From positions 62,001 through 126,000 of the forward strand of contig NZ_PNEC01000014.1 of NCBI RefSeq assembly GCF_005886345.1: a stretch of DNA of 64,000 nucleotides, given 5' to 3'. A program made the translations under genes and the position numbers. The notes under the pieces were generated by a model. It was not told where the DNA came from and ran no database searches. It saw only the letters and a list, made by a program, of their open reading frames with translations. Source of the DNA: Pseudoalteromonas phenolica (GTDB taxonomy: Bacteria; Pseudomonadota; Gammaproteobacteria; Enterobacterales; Alteromonadaceae). Below are positions 30,801 to 37,764 of the stretch, piece after piece (position 1 is the stretch's first letter; each line of letters starts with the position of its first letter).

Positions 30801-31150
30801 GCATAAAGCTTGCTGTAGGTATTGAGAATGGCGTTTTCTCTGTCTTCACCAACATGAAAGCGCAGCGTCACAACCGCTTGCCCTGTTTGTGTCGTAGAGT
30901 AAACGTGCTCAACACCAGGAATTTGTCGCAATAACTTTTCGAGTGGCTCAGTAACCAAACGCACCACTTCAGGCGCCCCTATATTTGGCGCCTGCACATA
31001 AATGTCGAGCATTGGCACGACAATTTGTGGCTCTTCTTCACGCGGCGTAAACTGTAAGGCCATAACCCCCATTACCAGCGATAAGAACAAGATCACAATG
31101 GGGATACGACCTTGTAAGCTTACCGAAATGGCTTTGTCTAAACCCATCAT
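27860..31150 (-). CDS. RND efflux permease subunit
   Basis: 1096 residues, full RND length with two copies of a six-helix membrane block and two large periplasmic loops. The proton-relay pair Asp411-Asp412 sits in GLLVDDPITGVDN in helix 4, as in AcrB (Asp407-Asp408), and the N-terminus has TPREEEPQIVVP. HAE1-like by appearance; the substrate is not predictable. Its ATG shares a base with the stop of the upstream ArsR-type repressor, so pump synthesis is coupled to repressor synthesis. See the regulator entry for the likely signal. Confidence 0.9.
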   Translation of the reverse strand: MMGLDKAISVSLQGRIPIVILFLSLVMGVMALQFTPREEEPQIVVPMLDIYVQAPNIGAPEVVRLVTEPLEKLLRQIPGVEHVYSTTQTGQAVVTLRFHVGEDRENAILNTYSKLYAHQEQMAPVISNWQIKPIEVDDVPILMLGLYSQDPRLYGDYELTRFAQELSNHLQKIPNTSAIEVLAGRTRQVQVDLDISALSAYQTTPLDVLRALQVSNQLQQVGHLVKGKQQIQLQAGDVLRDVIQVASLPVNVVNGQQVLLKDVATVTDGPSEPNQYQWLAIDDAQQDLPLATISVAKQKGSNAVAVAEQTLAKMAQLKAELLPDEVDFKVLRNYGETANEKVNNLTVSLAFAVFTVVVFVGVFLGWRPAIVVGLAVPICYGITLALDFAFGYTINRVTLFALILSLGLLVDDPITGVDNISRFLKHGKQSDSSSKRILGAMSEIKVALLMSTLTIAVAFVPMAFITGMMGPYMAPMAFNVPVSVVVSTVVAFFVTPWLAKKLLKGHEIEEPEIGEGKSLYSKLLMPLLDSNTKAKWLLWSVLVLFMLSASLPVFRAVPLKLLPFDNKNEVQILVELPEGSSLEQTSLVARQVQQAVWQLNEITAVAAYVGQPSSMDFNGMVRGYYRRHAPHLADLRVLLNDKTERDHQSHGVVLRLRQALVGFNQNGIKVKVVEVPPGPPVLNTLVAEVTADPFVETQVHHEAANTLAKRLAKEPHVVEVDTSIAELAPLARFVTNKEKAALSGISTQDISQTLQIASQGMPAGVLYTPYEAIPVPVQLQVPYEVRNQWQSLAAVQLTGQQALSKVANDYGLDSAARPLVALSELGQWQQHHVEQPIMRKDLQTVVYVMAELNGRTPAGVIADVVADENRTEEGYQPWQTRTFLNSGGTQGWQMPTGTSYSFGGEGEWRITVDVFRDMGIAFAFALTAIFIILRMQTGSNRLALIIMSAIPLTMIGIMPGFWALNQFGERVIAGAPEPILFTATAMIGMIALAGIVIRNSLILVEFINQARAEGMALKAALVRAGEVRMRPVLLTAGTTLLGNAVIILDPVFSGLALAIMFGIIASTIFSLLVVPVVYFLVFKSTEQQGQQDATSN

Positions 31151-31452
31151 TATTCACCCGGTTGGCAAAAGAGTTGATAAAGCTGCTGCAAAATCGCCTC
31201 AACCTTAGGATCGGTAAGGCGGTAGTAAATTGTTTGCGCATCTCGACGGGTGGCAACACATTCGGCCTTTCTTAAAGCTGCAAGATGCTGAGAAAGTGCC
31301 GATTGCGCTAACGGTATCGACTCATTTAACTGCGTCACACTCATTTCACCTTGCAACAAGCTGCATAAGATCATCAGGCGGTTTTTATTCGCCATCATTT
31401 TTAATAACTGCTCTGCTTGTTCTGCGTTATGCGCCATATCTTCAATTTGCAT
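31150..31452 (-). CDS. ArsR-family repressor, BigR/SqrR/YgaV-type sulfur sensor
   Basis: 100 residues, winged helix-turn-helix (recognition region PLAQSALSQHLAALRKAE). Cys30 lies in RLMILCSLLQ and Cys96 in QLFCQ. The 66-residue interval is the same as that of the redox pair of BigR (Cys42/Cys108) and SqrR (Cys41/Cys107), whose persulfide-linked disulfide releases DNA; E. coli YgaV has the same layout. The frame opens at GTG 31464, but ATG 31452 has GGGG six bases upstream. It heads the RND operon and faces a DUF2892-rhodanese pair, like YgaV beside YgaP. Sulfane-sulfur sensing is inferred. Confidence 0.85.
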   Translation of the reverse strand: MQIEDMAHNAEQAEQLLKMMANKNRLMILCSLLQGEMSVTQLNESIPLAQSALSQHLAALRKAECVATRRDAQTIYYRLTDPKVEAILQQLYQLFCQPGE

Positions 31453-31493
31453 ACATGTCCCCACGGTCGATTTTCAACAAGTATAAACCATAC

Positions 31494-31540
31494 ATTAGAA
31501 AAATCTAATATTAGAGATTGCTAATTTAGATTTTCCTAAT
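31494..31540. promoter_or_regulatory. Nested inverted repeats, putative operator of the sulfur-sensing repressor
   Basis: Outer arms ATTAGAAAAATCTAA (31494-31508) and TTAGATTTTCCTAAT (31526-31540) are inverted with one mismatch. Between them ATTAG and CTAAT (31510-31525) form a second, smaller dyad. It lies midway between the divergent repressor and DUF2892 genes, so one element could control both sides. ArsR-family repressors typically bind AT-rich dyads of this kind. Confidence 0.7.
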
Positions 31541-31582
31541 AAACTGATTATGGCCATGACTTCTGAATTTTTGAGGTGAGCT

Positions 31583-31771
31583 ATGACAATGCATCCAATA
31601 CTGCGCTTAATTGCCGGCACTATGGTGTTAATTTCTTTACTGTTAACCTACTTCATACACGAAAACTTTGTGTGGTCTACGGTATTTATTGCTATAAATT
31701 TAATTCAGTCATCTTTCACGCTTTGGTGTCCGATGATCACTTTTTTAAAACGACTCGGTATTAAGGAATAG
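31583..31771 (+). CDS. DUF2892 small membrane protein (YgaP-like membrane part)
   Basis: 62 residues, MTMHPILRLIAGTMVLISLL, two membrane helices and the motif LWCPMITFLKRLG with Cys49, typical of DUF2892. In E. coli YgaP this domain is fused to a rhodanese; here the two are separate neighbouring genes, four bases apart. Good ribosome binding site GAGGTGAG. Thought to handle sulfur species at the membrane; exact function unknown. Confidence 0.85.
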   Translation: MTMHPILRLIAGTMVLISLLLTYFIHENFVWSTVFIAINLIQSSFTLWCPMITFLKRLGIKE

Positions 31772-31775
31772 TTCA

Positions 31776-32120
31776 ATGTTGACTCCTGTTCAAGATGTAT
31801 TAAAAACAGTTCGCCCTAATCAGCGCTGCATTAGCGCAGAGCAAGCAAAGCAAGAAATTCAAGACAATGAGGGTATACTTGTTGATGTGCGCGAGCCTCA
31901 AGAACACGCGCAAAAAGCAGCAGCCGGTGCCATCAATGTGCCACGTGGTTTACTAGAATTTAAATTACCTGAAATCGTGAAAGATGCCGCAAAACCCATT
32001 TATGTGCATTGCGCTGCAGGCGGCCGTGCGGTATTTGCCGCAGAGCAACTGACTCGTATTGGCTATCAAAATGTGACGGTGATCACCTGTAAAGCTGACG
32101 ATATTTGCAATATTTTCTAA
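31776..32120 (+). CDS. Rhodanese-like sulfurtransferase
   Basis: 114 residues, a single rhodanese domain with the active-site loop VHCAAGGRA (catalytic Cys79) and the usual LVDVREPQEHAQ near the start. Six-residue catalytic loop, so a sulfur- rather than phosphate-handling enzyme. It carries persulfide sulfur between thiols. Paired with the DUF2892 gene and divergent from a persulfide-sensor-type repressor, which supports a sulfane-sulfur response role. Extra cysteines Cys18, Cys105 and Cys111. Confidence 0.9.
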   Translation: MLTPVQDVLKTVRPNQRCISAEQAKQEIQDNEGILVDVREPQEHAQKAAAGAINVPRGLLEFKLPEIVKDAAKPIYVHCAAGGRAVFAAEQLTRIGYQNVTVITCKADDICNIF

Positions 32121-32126
32121 AATTTT

Positions 32127-32150
32127 GCGCTTTGTCCCTGTGCAAAGCGC
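32127..32150 (+). terminator. Probable terminator after the rhodanese gene
   Basis: GCGCTTTG and CAAAGCGC, 8-bp stem with an 8-base loop followed by TCTTTC, seven bases past the rhodanese stop. U tract is weak. Confidence 0.55.
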
Positions 32151-32231
32151 TCTTTCACTCTGCCACCTCACTGTCATAACACTCTTTAATAATACTTTTA
32201 TTAGCTTATAAATTAATAAGTTAGAATATAT

Positions 32232-32277
32232 GACAGGCACTGTCTTATGACAAAAAAGGCACTGACATATTGCTGTC
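32232..32277. promoter_or_regulatory. Two GACA/TGTC dyads, putative operators of the XRE module
   Basis: GACAGGCACTGTC (32232-32244) and GACATATTGCTGTC (32264-32277) are two dyads with GACA and TGTC half sites. The second overlaps the -35 region of the promoter at 32262-32290, a typical autorepression layout. Confidence 0.5.
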
Positions 32278-32290
32278 GGCGCTTTATACT
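32262..32290 (+). promoter_or_regulatory. Sigma-70 promoter of the membrane XRE module
   Basis: -35 CTGACA (32262-32267), 17-base spacer, -10 TATACT (32285-32290); each hexamer matches five of six consensus bases. Start near 32297, about 50 bases before the first gene. Confidence 0.7.
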
Positions 32291-32346
32291 GGTGTACCTA
32301 ATATGCTTATCCCAACTTAACCAAAACAACTAAGGGAATATGCACC

Positions 32347-32778
32347 ATGACTCCTAGCATCAACAACGAAGAAAAGTCTCTACCTAAGAAATTACCTTTT
32401 GAATTGTACTTTCAAGATGGCGATAACCAAATAGCCTGTAAAGCCAATCTCTTAAACGGCAAAGAATATGTCTATATCAATGATGAGTTGGTTTCTGAGA
32501 AACGTAACTTAGGCTTTAAAAGTAAGCATACTTTTGAGTATGAAGGCGCTGACTGGACTGTTAAGTTTGACGTTATCAATATGCTCACCTCTGAAACCGA
32601 ATGCTTGATATTTAAGGGCAAAAAGAAAGTTGGCAGAAAAGCCTTAAAACCGTTTGCACAAAACCCAAAACTTATGATGAAGGCATTTGCCGCCTTCTTT
32701 TGTTATGGCCTTATTTTTGGCGCTGGTTTCGCTACTGTTGGTTACTTCATTGGTCGCTGGTTCGGCAGTACACTTTAG
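32347..32778 (+). CDS. Unknown protein with C-terminal membrane helix
   Basis: 143 residues, not recognised. A soluble, beta-rich-looking N-terminal part (about 1-110) with charged sequence, then a basic stretch (KGKKKVGRKALKPF) and one hydrophobic helix (about 112-137) rich in glycine. No signal peptide, so likely cytosolic domain with a tail anchor. First gene of a three-gene unit; followed nine bases later by the XRE gene. AAGGGAAT ribosome binding site. Confidence 0.7.
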   Translation: MTPSINNEEKSLPKKLPFELYFQDGDNQIACKANLLNGKEYVYINDELVSEKRNLGFKSKHTFEYEGADWTVKFDVINMLTSETECLIFKGKKKVGRKALKPFAQNPKLMMKAFAAFFCYGLIFGAGFATVGYFIGRWFGSTL

Positions 32779-32787
32779 GAGACTGCC

Positions 32788-33108
32788 ATGCAACTCAATC
32801 AAAAAACCATAAAACAGCTAAGAGATGACAAAAATTGGACCCAGCAATCATTGGCAGATGCGTGTGGACTCAGTCTTCGCACCATTCAACGTGTTGAAAA
32901 AGAAGGGGTTGCCAGCCGAGAAACCATGATGAGCTTGTGTGCCGTTTTTGAAGTAAAGCAGTCATATCTGATCAATCTCGATGATGTTGAAGAAACCAAT
33001 GGCAACCAAACTACGGTGAATATGAAACTACATTTAATGATGTTAGGTGCTGCAGCACTATTTGGTGGACTTGTTGGTGCAGGTATTCTGTATTTATTAA
33101 TCGGATAA
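32788..33108 (+). CDS. XRE-family regulator with C-terminal membrane helix
   Basis: 106 residues. Helix-turn-helix of the Cro/CI type at about 7-60 (IKQLRDDKNWTQQSLADACG, LSLRTIQRVEKEG), a short linker and one C-terminal membrane helix (about 80-105). So it should be a DNA-binding protein tethered to the inner membrane. Probably regulates its own promoter through the GACA/TGTC dyads (inference). AGGAG ribosome binding site; neighbours on both sides are membrane proteins. Confidence 0.85.
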   Translation: MQLNQKTIKQLRDDKNWTQQSLADACGLSLRTIQRVEKEGVASRETMMSLCAVFEVKQSYLINLDDVEETNGNQTTVNMKLHLMMLGAAALFGGLVGAGILYLLIG

Positions 33109-33141
33109 ATAGCTAAAGTTTTATATTTCAAGGAAAAGACA

Positions 33142-33300
33142 ATGAAAAAATCAATGAATAAATATTATAAGAGTAGCTTGTTTCTTATCGTCATTGGCAC
33201 AACTCTGTCGACACAAACACCGCCTTTTTATGCTGACATCATTATTGTGAGTATCGCGCTAATATACGCGCTTCTTGGCTATAAACAGAGCTGCGAATAA
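33142..33300 (+). CDS. Small membrane protein, 52 residues
   Basis: Starts MKKSMNKYYKSSLFLIVIGT and continues with a second hydrophobic stretch (ADIIIVSIALIYALLGY). AAGGAAAAG ribosome binding site at good spacing and 33 bases after the XRE gene, same strand, so likely the third gene of the unit. Not recognised. Confidence 0.6.
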   Translation: MKKSMNKYYKSSLFLIVIGTTLSTQTPPFYADIIIVSIALIYALLGYKQSCE

Positions 33301-33330
33301 ACAATAACGTCTAAAAATACCGAGGAATGT

Positions 33331-33696
33331 ATGACTGACATTGAACTGGCAACCGTTGCCATCGTTGATAAACAACTCGACGCCTATAACAACCGTGATA
33401 TCGACGCTTTTGCTGCGACATATCACGATGATGTTGAAATTCATGCTTTCCCTGGTGGTTTGCAATATCAGGGTAAAGATAAGCTGGTTGAGCGCTATGG
33501 TCAGAAGTTCGCCTCTTTAAAATATCTTAATGCCAGTTCATTAAAACGTATGATAGAGGGCAATATTTTAGTCGATCACGAGCTTGCAGAATCAGCCAGT
33601 GAGGATGCCAATATTATTGATAATAGCGTGACGATTATTGCCGCTTATGAGGTGATTGACGGCCTTATTAAACGCGTCACTTTTATGGGGCGATAA
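33331..33696 (+). CDS. NTF2-like / SnoaL-like family protein
   Basis: 121 residues. DKQLDAYNNRDIDAFAATYH DDVEIHAFPG and the following hydrophobic pocket pattern are the SnoaL-like 'polyketide cyclase / nuclear transport factor 2' fold, a small alpha+beta barrel often found as a ligand-binding or isomerase domain. No catalytic residues can be assigned. 30 bases after the small membrane protein, possibly in the same transcript. Ends one base before a convergent gene. Confidence 0.8.
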   Translation: MTDIELATVAIVDKQLDAYNNRDIDAFAATYHDDVEIHAFPGGLQYQGKDKLVERYGQKFASLKYLNASSLKRMIEGNILVDHELAESASEDANIIDNSVTIIAAYEVIDGLIKRVTFMGR

Positions 33697-34476
33697 TTAG
33701 TCAGTAATGACCGAGCTAGGAATGGCTGGCAACTCATAAGGCGCAACCAATGTGTTAAGCTGGCCTGAGCTCGCCAGCTTAAGCATAGTCCGCTGCAATT
33801 TAATCGCTAAAGCCGTTTTTGCAAAACGCTGGCTAAATGCCATATGACCGTAGATGTTATTGGTATGCCGATAGTTTACTTTCTTTAATTGATCAAATGG
33901 CTGGTTAAGCGTTCTCATAGCAACCTCAGCAGTTTCCTCCACCGATAAGACTAAATCAACCCGCCCTTTTAGCAGCAAATCAAATGCCACATGCTCAGAG
34001 TTTACTTGTACTCGATTGAGTGTTTTATCTTCATCAAATTCTTTGTAATAAGCACCTCCACGCATTACCGCAATACGTTTACCATGTAGCTCATCAAAGT
34101 TATTTACCTCTATATCACTGTTTTTATTTGCATAAAAAACGAAAGAAGAAGATAGAACCATATATGGGGGTTGCACAAATGCCATAGTTTGCGTACGGCG
34201 ACTAGTCTTAATTAACCCTCCCATTACATCAACTTGCCCTTGGGCAAGCATACGTACACAACGAGAAAAAGGGCAAGGTACGGGTTTTATTTTGTAATTT
34301 TGATGAGATTCTTTCAGTAACTCTGAGACGATATCGATGATCAAGCCTTGGCTTTCACCTTGTTGGTCGATATAGCTATAGGGGGGAGCATGATCTACGG
34401 CAATATGAATAGTGTGGTCGGCCCAAGAAAATCGAGCAAACAACAAAAGAAAAAATGTGATAGCAGTATATTTCAT
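33697..34476 (-). CDS. Periplasmic solute-binding protein, family 3-like
   Basis: 259 residues. Signal peptide MKYTAITFFLLLFARFSWA, then HIAVDHAPPYSYIDQQGESQ GLIIDIV, the opening of the SBP_bac_3 (amino acid binding) fold, and KPVPCPFSRCVRMLAQGQVD. No transporter genes are nearby, so it may be an orphan sensor-like binding protein, as is common in marine gammaproteobacteria. The frame continues 21 codons upstream, but ATG 34476 has AGAGGT at good spacing and starts the signal peptide. Confidence 0.82.
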   Translation of the reverse strand: MKYTAITFFLLLFARFSWADHTIHIAVDHAPPYSYIDQQGESQGLIIDIVSELLKESHQNYKIKPVPCPFSRCVRMLAQGQVDVMGGLIKTSRRTQTMAFVQPPYMVLSSSFVFYANKNSDIEVNNFDELHGKRIAVMRGGAYYKEFDEDKTLNRVQVNSEHVAFDLLLKGRVDLVLSVEETAEVAMRTLNQPFDQLKKVNYRHTNNIYGHMAFSQRFAKTALAIKLQRTMLKLASSGQLNTLVAPYELPAIPSSVITD

Positions 34477-34683
34477 CAAATTACCTCTATTCACTTCCTT
34501 ATTGCTTTGCGTGATTTCTAACTCCGTATCAAGTGCCACAAAAACAAACTGACGTTATCGTCAGAACCTGATTATATTATCATAGCCAGTTGCCAATTAT
34601 TGAGTAAATTATGACAATTTTTTTACTAGATATAACACAAAAGAATTACAGTGATTCACCTAAAGTATTAATGGGCTTTAAAA

Positions 34684-35859
34684 CTAGTCAAGTTTTAACT
34701 GCCCGGTTACAGCTTGGTAAGGCTTGAGCTCAAATTTTTCTAATGCAGCAATAAGATACTCTATTATTTCAGCCTGCAACTGCTCATAGGGAACCCACTG
34801 GGTATTACGACTAAAGCAATAGACCTCTAGCCCTAACCCTTTTTCACTGGGTGCCAGTGAGCGTACCATTAATACGCAATCTTGGTTAATTTTAGGGTGA
34901 TTTTTTAAATAATGCTCAGCAAACAAGCGATAAACTGAAACATTACTCAGAGGTTGTTCTGTTGCGAGTTCAAACCCTATGCTCTCGGCTATCTGTTCCG
35001 CCTTCTCTACAGACCAAGTCTGTAAGCTATGCATATCGACGTAGATAGGTCGCTTAATGCGTCTTCCCGCCGACTGCTGCATTGCCCGCCAATTCTTAAA
35101 TGAATCAGAAATAAGTAAATAAGTTGGAATGGTCGTAATGGTGTTATCCCAATTACGAACCCGCACTGTGTTCAAGCCCAAATCAAGTACCTCACCATCA
35201 GCACCAAAGGCATCAACTTGGATCCAATCACCTATACTGACTAGACGATTCGCCGCTATCTGAATACTCGCTACTAACCCCAAAATGGTGTCTTTGAATA
35301 CTAATAAAGTGACAGCTGCAATGGCGCCAAAGCCGGAAAGAATATAAGTCGGAGACTTATTGATCAGAATACTGATAACTAAAATAGCGCAAACGATAAA
35401 TGTGATCAGTTTTGCGACCTGAACTAGGCCTTGAATAGGTACATCTTTAGCAAACTTTAACTGCAAATAAATACCATGACCTAAATTTGTAAAAGCGCTT
35501 AGCATCAAACCTGAAAATATCACTAGCAAGATTTGACCTGCGACCTTAGCAACAGCGAATAGCCAGTCAGGTGCAACAAATACTCTTTGATAAAAACCCA
35601 AAAATAATACACAGCAAAGTAAGGCTGACAAACGGCCTGATAACTTGCTTAGCTGTGAACTCAGCGGAGTTATTCGACTCGGTGAAAAGCGTGTTATGGC
35701 ATTTTGCAAGCTAGGCAACACTAAACGGCGGATCACCAAATACAATAAGCAAATACCTGTTATACCAATTACGTTGGCAACTGAGCTTGTCAGCCAAGTA
35801 GCCGTTATTGATTGCTGTAACCAAGGTTCGATCAATTGGGTTAAGTGTATTTCTGTCAT
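34684..35859 (-). CDS. MscS-family mechanosensitive channel, YbdG-like
   Basis: 391 residues, five or so N-terminal membrane helices, then the MscS core: pore-lining helix and beta domain with RLVSIGDWIQVDAFGADGEV and VRNWDNTITTIPTYLLISDS, near identical in style to E. coli YbdG (MscM). Opens under membrane tension to release solutes on osmotic downshock. Its ATG overlaps the stop of the upstream acyltransferase by four bases (ATGA). Confidence 0.9.
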   Translation of the reverse strand: MTEIHLTQLIEPWLQQSITATWLTSSVANVIGITGICLLYLVIRRLVLPSLQNAITRFSPSRITPLSSQLSKLSGRLSALLCCVLFLGFYQRVFVAPDWLFAVAKVAGQILLVIFSGLMLSAFTNLGHGIYLQLKFAKDVPIQGLVQVAKLITFIVCAILVISILINKSPTYILSGFGAIAAVTLLVFKDTILGLVASIQIAANRLVSIGDWIQVDAFGADGEVLDLGLNTVRVRNWDNTITTIPTYLLISDSFKNWRAMQQSAGRRIKRPIYVDMHSLQTWSVEKAEQIAESIGFELATEQPLSNVSVYRLFAEHYLKNHPKINQDCVLMVRSLAPSEKGLGLEVYCFSRNTQWVPYEQLQAEIIEYLIAALEKFELKPYQAVTGQLKLD

Positions 35860-36770
35860 AGTTGCGACACTTCCTTTGCTATCGCGTTACTACTGCTTTG
35901 TAAAGTTGAAAGTGAATCAATTAAATTATCTTTCCTGTGCCATTGAGCATTTAGATATTGCTGAAATGTCACTCTATAGGCTTTATCTAATTGATAATCA
36001 CCTTGAGGTACTTTTGCTAAAGGCACATAGTCTAATTTAACATCAATGACTGCTAATCTGCCAAGCATAAAGCTTTGGAAAATATTTTTATTGCCGCCAT
36101 GATAAATGAGTGTGGCATTTATTAAACCATCGAGTTGTTCAATAAGTACTTGAAGCGCAAAAGCCGTACCTCCTGCTTTAGGTTTAAGCAGGTGTTTAAA
36201 TGGAGAGTTTTGCCTTTGTTGTTTATATTCAGTAAAGCGAGTGCCTTCAGCAAAGTTAATCACTGTCGTTGGATGATGTTTAAAGCTTTTACAGCTTTTT
36301 TGTGTGCGTGCCACGTCCATACCCTTTAACTTAGGATTTTTAGCTATTTGTGCTTTGCTTGCTCGCTTCATAAAGGGCATGCCTAAAGCCCAAGCACCTG
36401 AGCCTATAAGCGGCACATATTTTAATTCATCCTTTAAGAAAAATTTAGGTGCCGGCAAGGCTTCAATAGCAGTCAACACAATAATGTCTAACCAACTAAT
36501 GTGGTTTGCTACCAGCAAGTACCAGCCCTGCGCATTGATCTGTGGCGCAATTTCTGTTGAGAACTGCACGCCGCTGAGTTTGAGCGCAAAGTAATTGCCA
36601 CGACACCAGCATTTATAAAAACCATGAAGAGCATGAGATAGCAGCGCTAAGGGCAGTAATAATTTCACCAACCCCATTAAAAAGATCAGCGTTCCCCACA
36701 ATGCGGTATTGAGCACTAAAACAGCCGTCGCGACTGCCCCTCTAATTAATTGCATGATATTTACTAGCAC
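35856..36770 (-). CDS. PlsC-type acyltransferase (YihG-like), copy A
   Basis: About 304 residues. N-terminal membrane helix, acyltransferase motif NHISWLD (H-x4-D) and FAEGTRFT, the LPLAT block III. Such enzymes move fatty acyl groups to lysophospholipids or glycerophosphate derivatives; YihG is its nearest known style. Start: TTG 36782 and ATG 36776 are in frame, but GGAG lies six bases before the GTG at 36770, which I choose. Tandem with a paralogue upstream. Confidence 0.82.
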   Translation of the reverse strand: MLVNIMQLIRGAVATAVLVLNTALWGTLIFLMGLVKLLLPLALLSHALHGFYKCWCRGNYFALKLSGVQFSTEIAPQINAQGWYLLVANHISWLDIIVLTAIEALPAPKFFLKDELKYVPLIGSGAWALGMPFMKRASKAQIAKNPKLKGMDVARTQKSCKSFKHHPTTVINFAEGTRFTEYKQQRQNSPFKHLLKPKAGGTAFALQVLIEQLDGLINATLIYHGGNKNIFQSFMLGRLAVIDVKLDYVPLAKVPQGDYQLDKAYRVTFQQYLNAQWHRKDNLIDSLSTLQSSSNAIAKEVSQL

Positions 36771-36785
36771 ACGCATCTCCAAAGC

Positions 36786-37652
36786 CTATTTCAGCTTTTC
36801 TAATTGAGCGTCTTTTTGCTCCCAAAGCGTATTAAGCTTTGCTTGAAACTGCACTCTAAACTGATTATCACCACTGTAGTCACCGATCAGTTTGTCATCT
36901 ACGCTTTGCGTTTCAACATGAACTTGCACACGCTTCATTTTGCCCGAGGCGAAATCCATAAAAGTTGGAATGCCATCAGGATAATGAATGGTGACATTCA
37001 CGATTTGATTGATTTGCTCACCCATAGCTTGCATTACAAACGCGATACCGCCAGCTTTAGGCTTAAGTAAGTTCTTAAACTGACTTTTCTGAAGGGTATG
37101 TTTGTCTGATGTAAAACGCGTGCCTTCAACGAAGTTCACTATGCTCACTGGCATAGTTTTAAATTTTTCACAGGCTTTGCGCGTAGTCTCTATGTCTTTG
37201 CCTTTAAGCTTGGGATTCTTCTTTAACTGACTTTTACTGCTACGCTTCATAAACGGAAAATCCAGCGCCCACCAAGCTAAACCTAAGAAAGGCACATAGA
37301 GGAGTTCTTTTTTTAAAAAGAAGTTTAAAAAAGGAATTCGGTTATGCAGCACACGTTGCAATACTAAAATATCTACCCAACTTTGGTGATTCGCAATAAC
37401 TAAGTACCAATCCTTGCGCTGTAAAGCATCTAGCCCGGTTAATTCAATCTTGTATGGTGAAAAAATATTTTGAATTAAGCTGTTGGTCGCCACCCAATTA
37501 CTGGCACAGCTTTTAGCTAATACACCAAATAAAGTTTGTAGTGGCTTGAAAGGAATGAGTTTTATCAACCCGAAGATGAAGATAGGAACAAACCAAAATA
37601 ATGTGTTTAAACAATAAAAAATAAGACTAAAGATACTGCGAAAAAACGACAT
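36786..37652 (-). CDS. PlsC-type acyltransferase (YihG-like), copy B
   Basis: 288 residues. Same layout as copy A: N-terminal helices, NHQSWVD (H-x4-D), FVEGTRFT, and the shared KRSSKSQLKKNPKLKGKD stretch (copy A: KRASKAQIAKNPKLKGMD), so the pair arose by tandem duplication. Lysophosphatidate-type acyltransferase activity is likely; substrate preference may differ between copies. AAGGAAG ribosome binding site. It lies 112 bases after speA on the same strand. Confidence 0.85.
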   Translation of the reverse strand: MSFFRSIFSLIFYCLNTLFWFVPIFIFGLIKLIPFKPLQTLFGVLAKSCASNWVATNSLIQNIFSPYKIELTGLDALQRKDWYLVIANHQSWVDILVLQRVLHNRIPFLNFFLKKELLYVPFLGLAWWALDFPFMKRSSKSQLKKNPKLKGKDIETTRKACEKFKTMPVSIVNFVEGTRFTSDKHTLQKSQFKNLLKPKAGGIAFVMQAMGEQINQIVNVTIHYPDGIPTFMDFASGKMKRVQVHVETQSVDDKLIGDYSGDNQFRVQFQAKLNTLWEQKDAQLEKLK

Positions 37653-37764
37653 GAATGACTTCCTTTACCACAACATAAGTACGGCGATACACCTTATATC
37701 GCCATATAGCGTATGAATAATACCGTTTTTTACGCAAACACAAAAGTGGAGGCTAAAACTCGCA

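Noticed and set aside
37683-37703. GGCGATA/TATCGCC hairpin after speA
   Set aside because: Considered as speA terminator, but the stem is only 7 bp and no U run follows; left unassigned.
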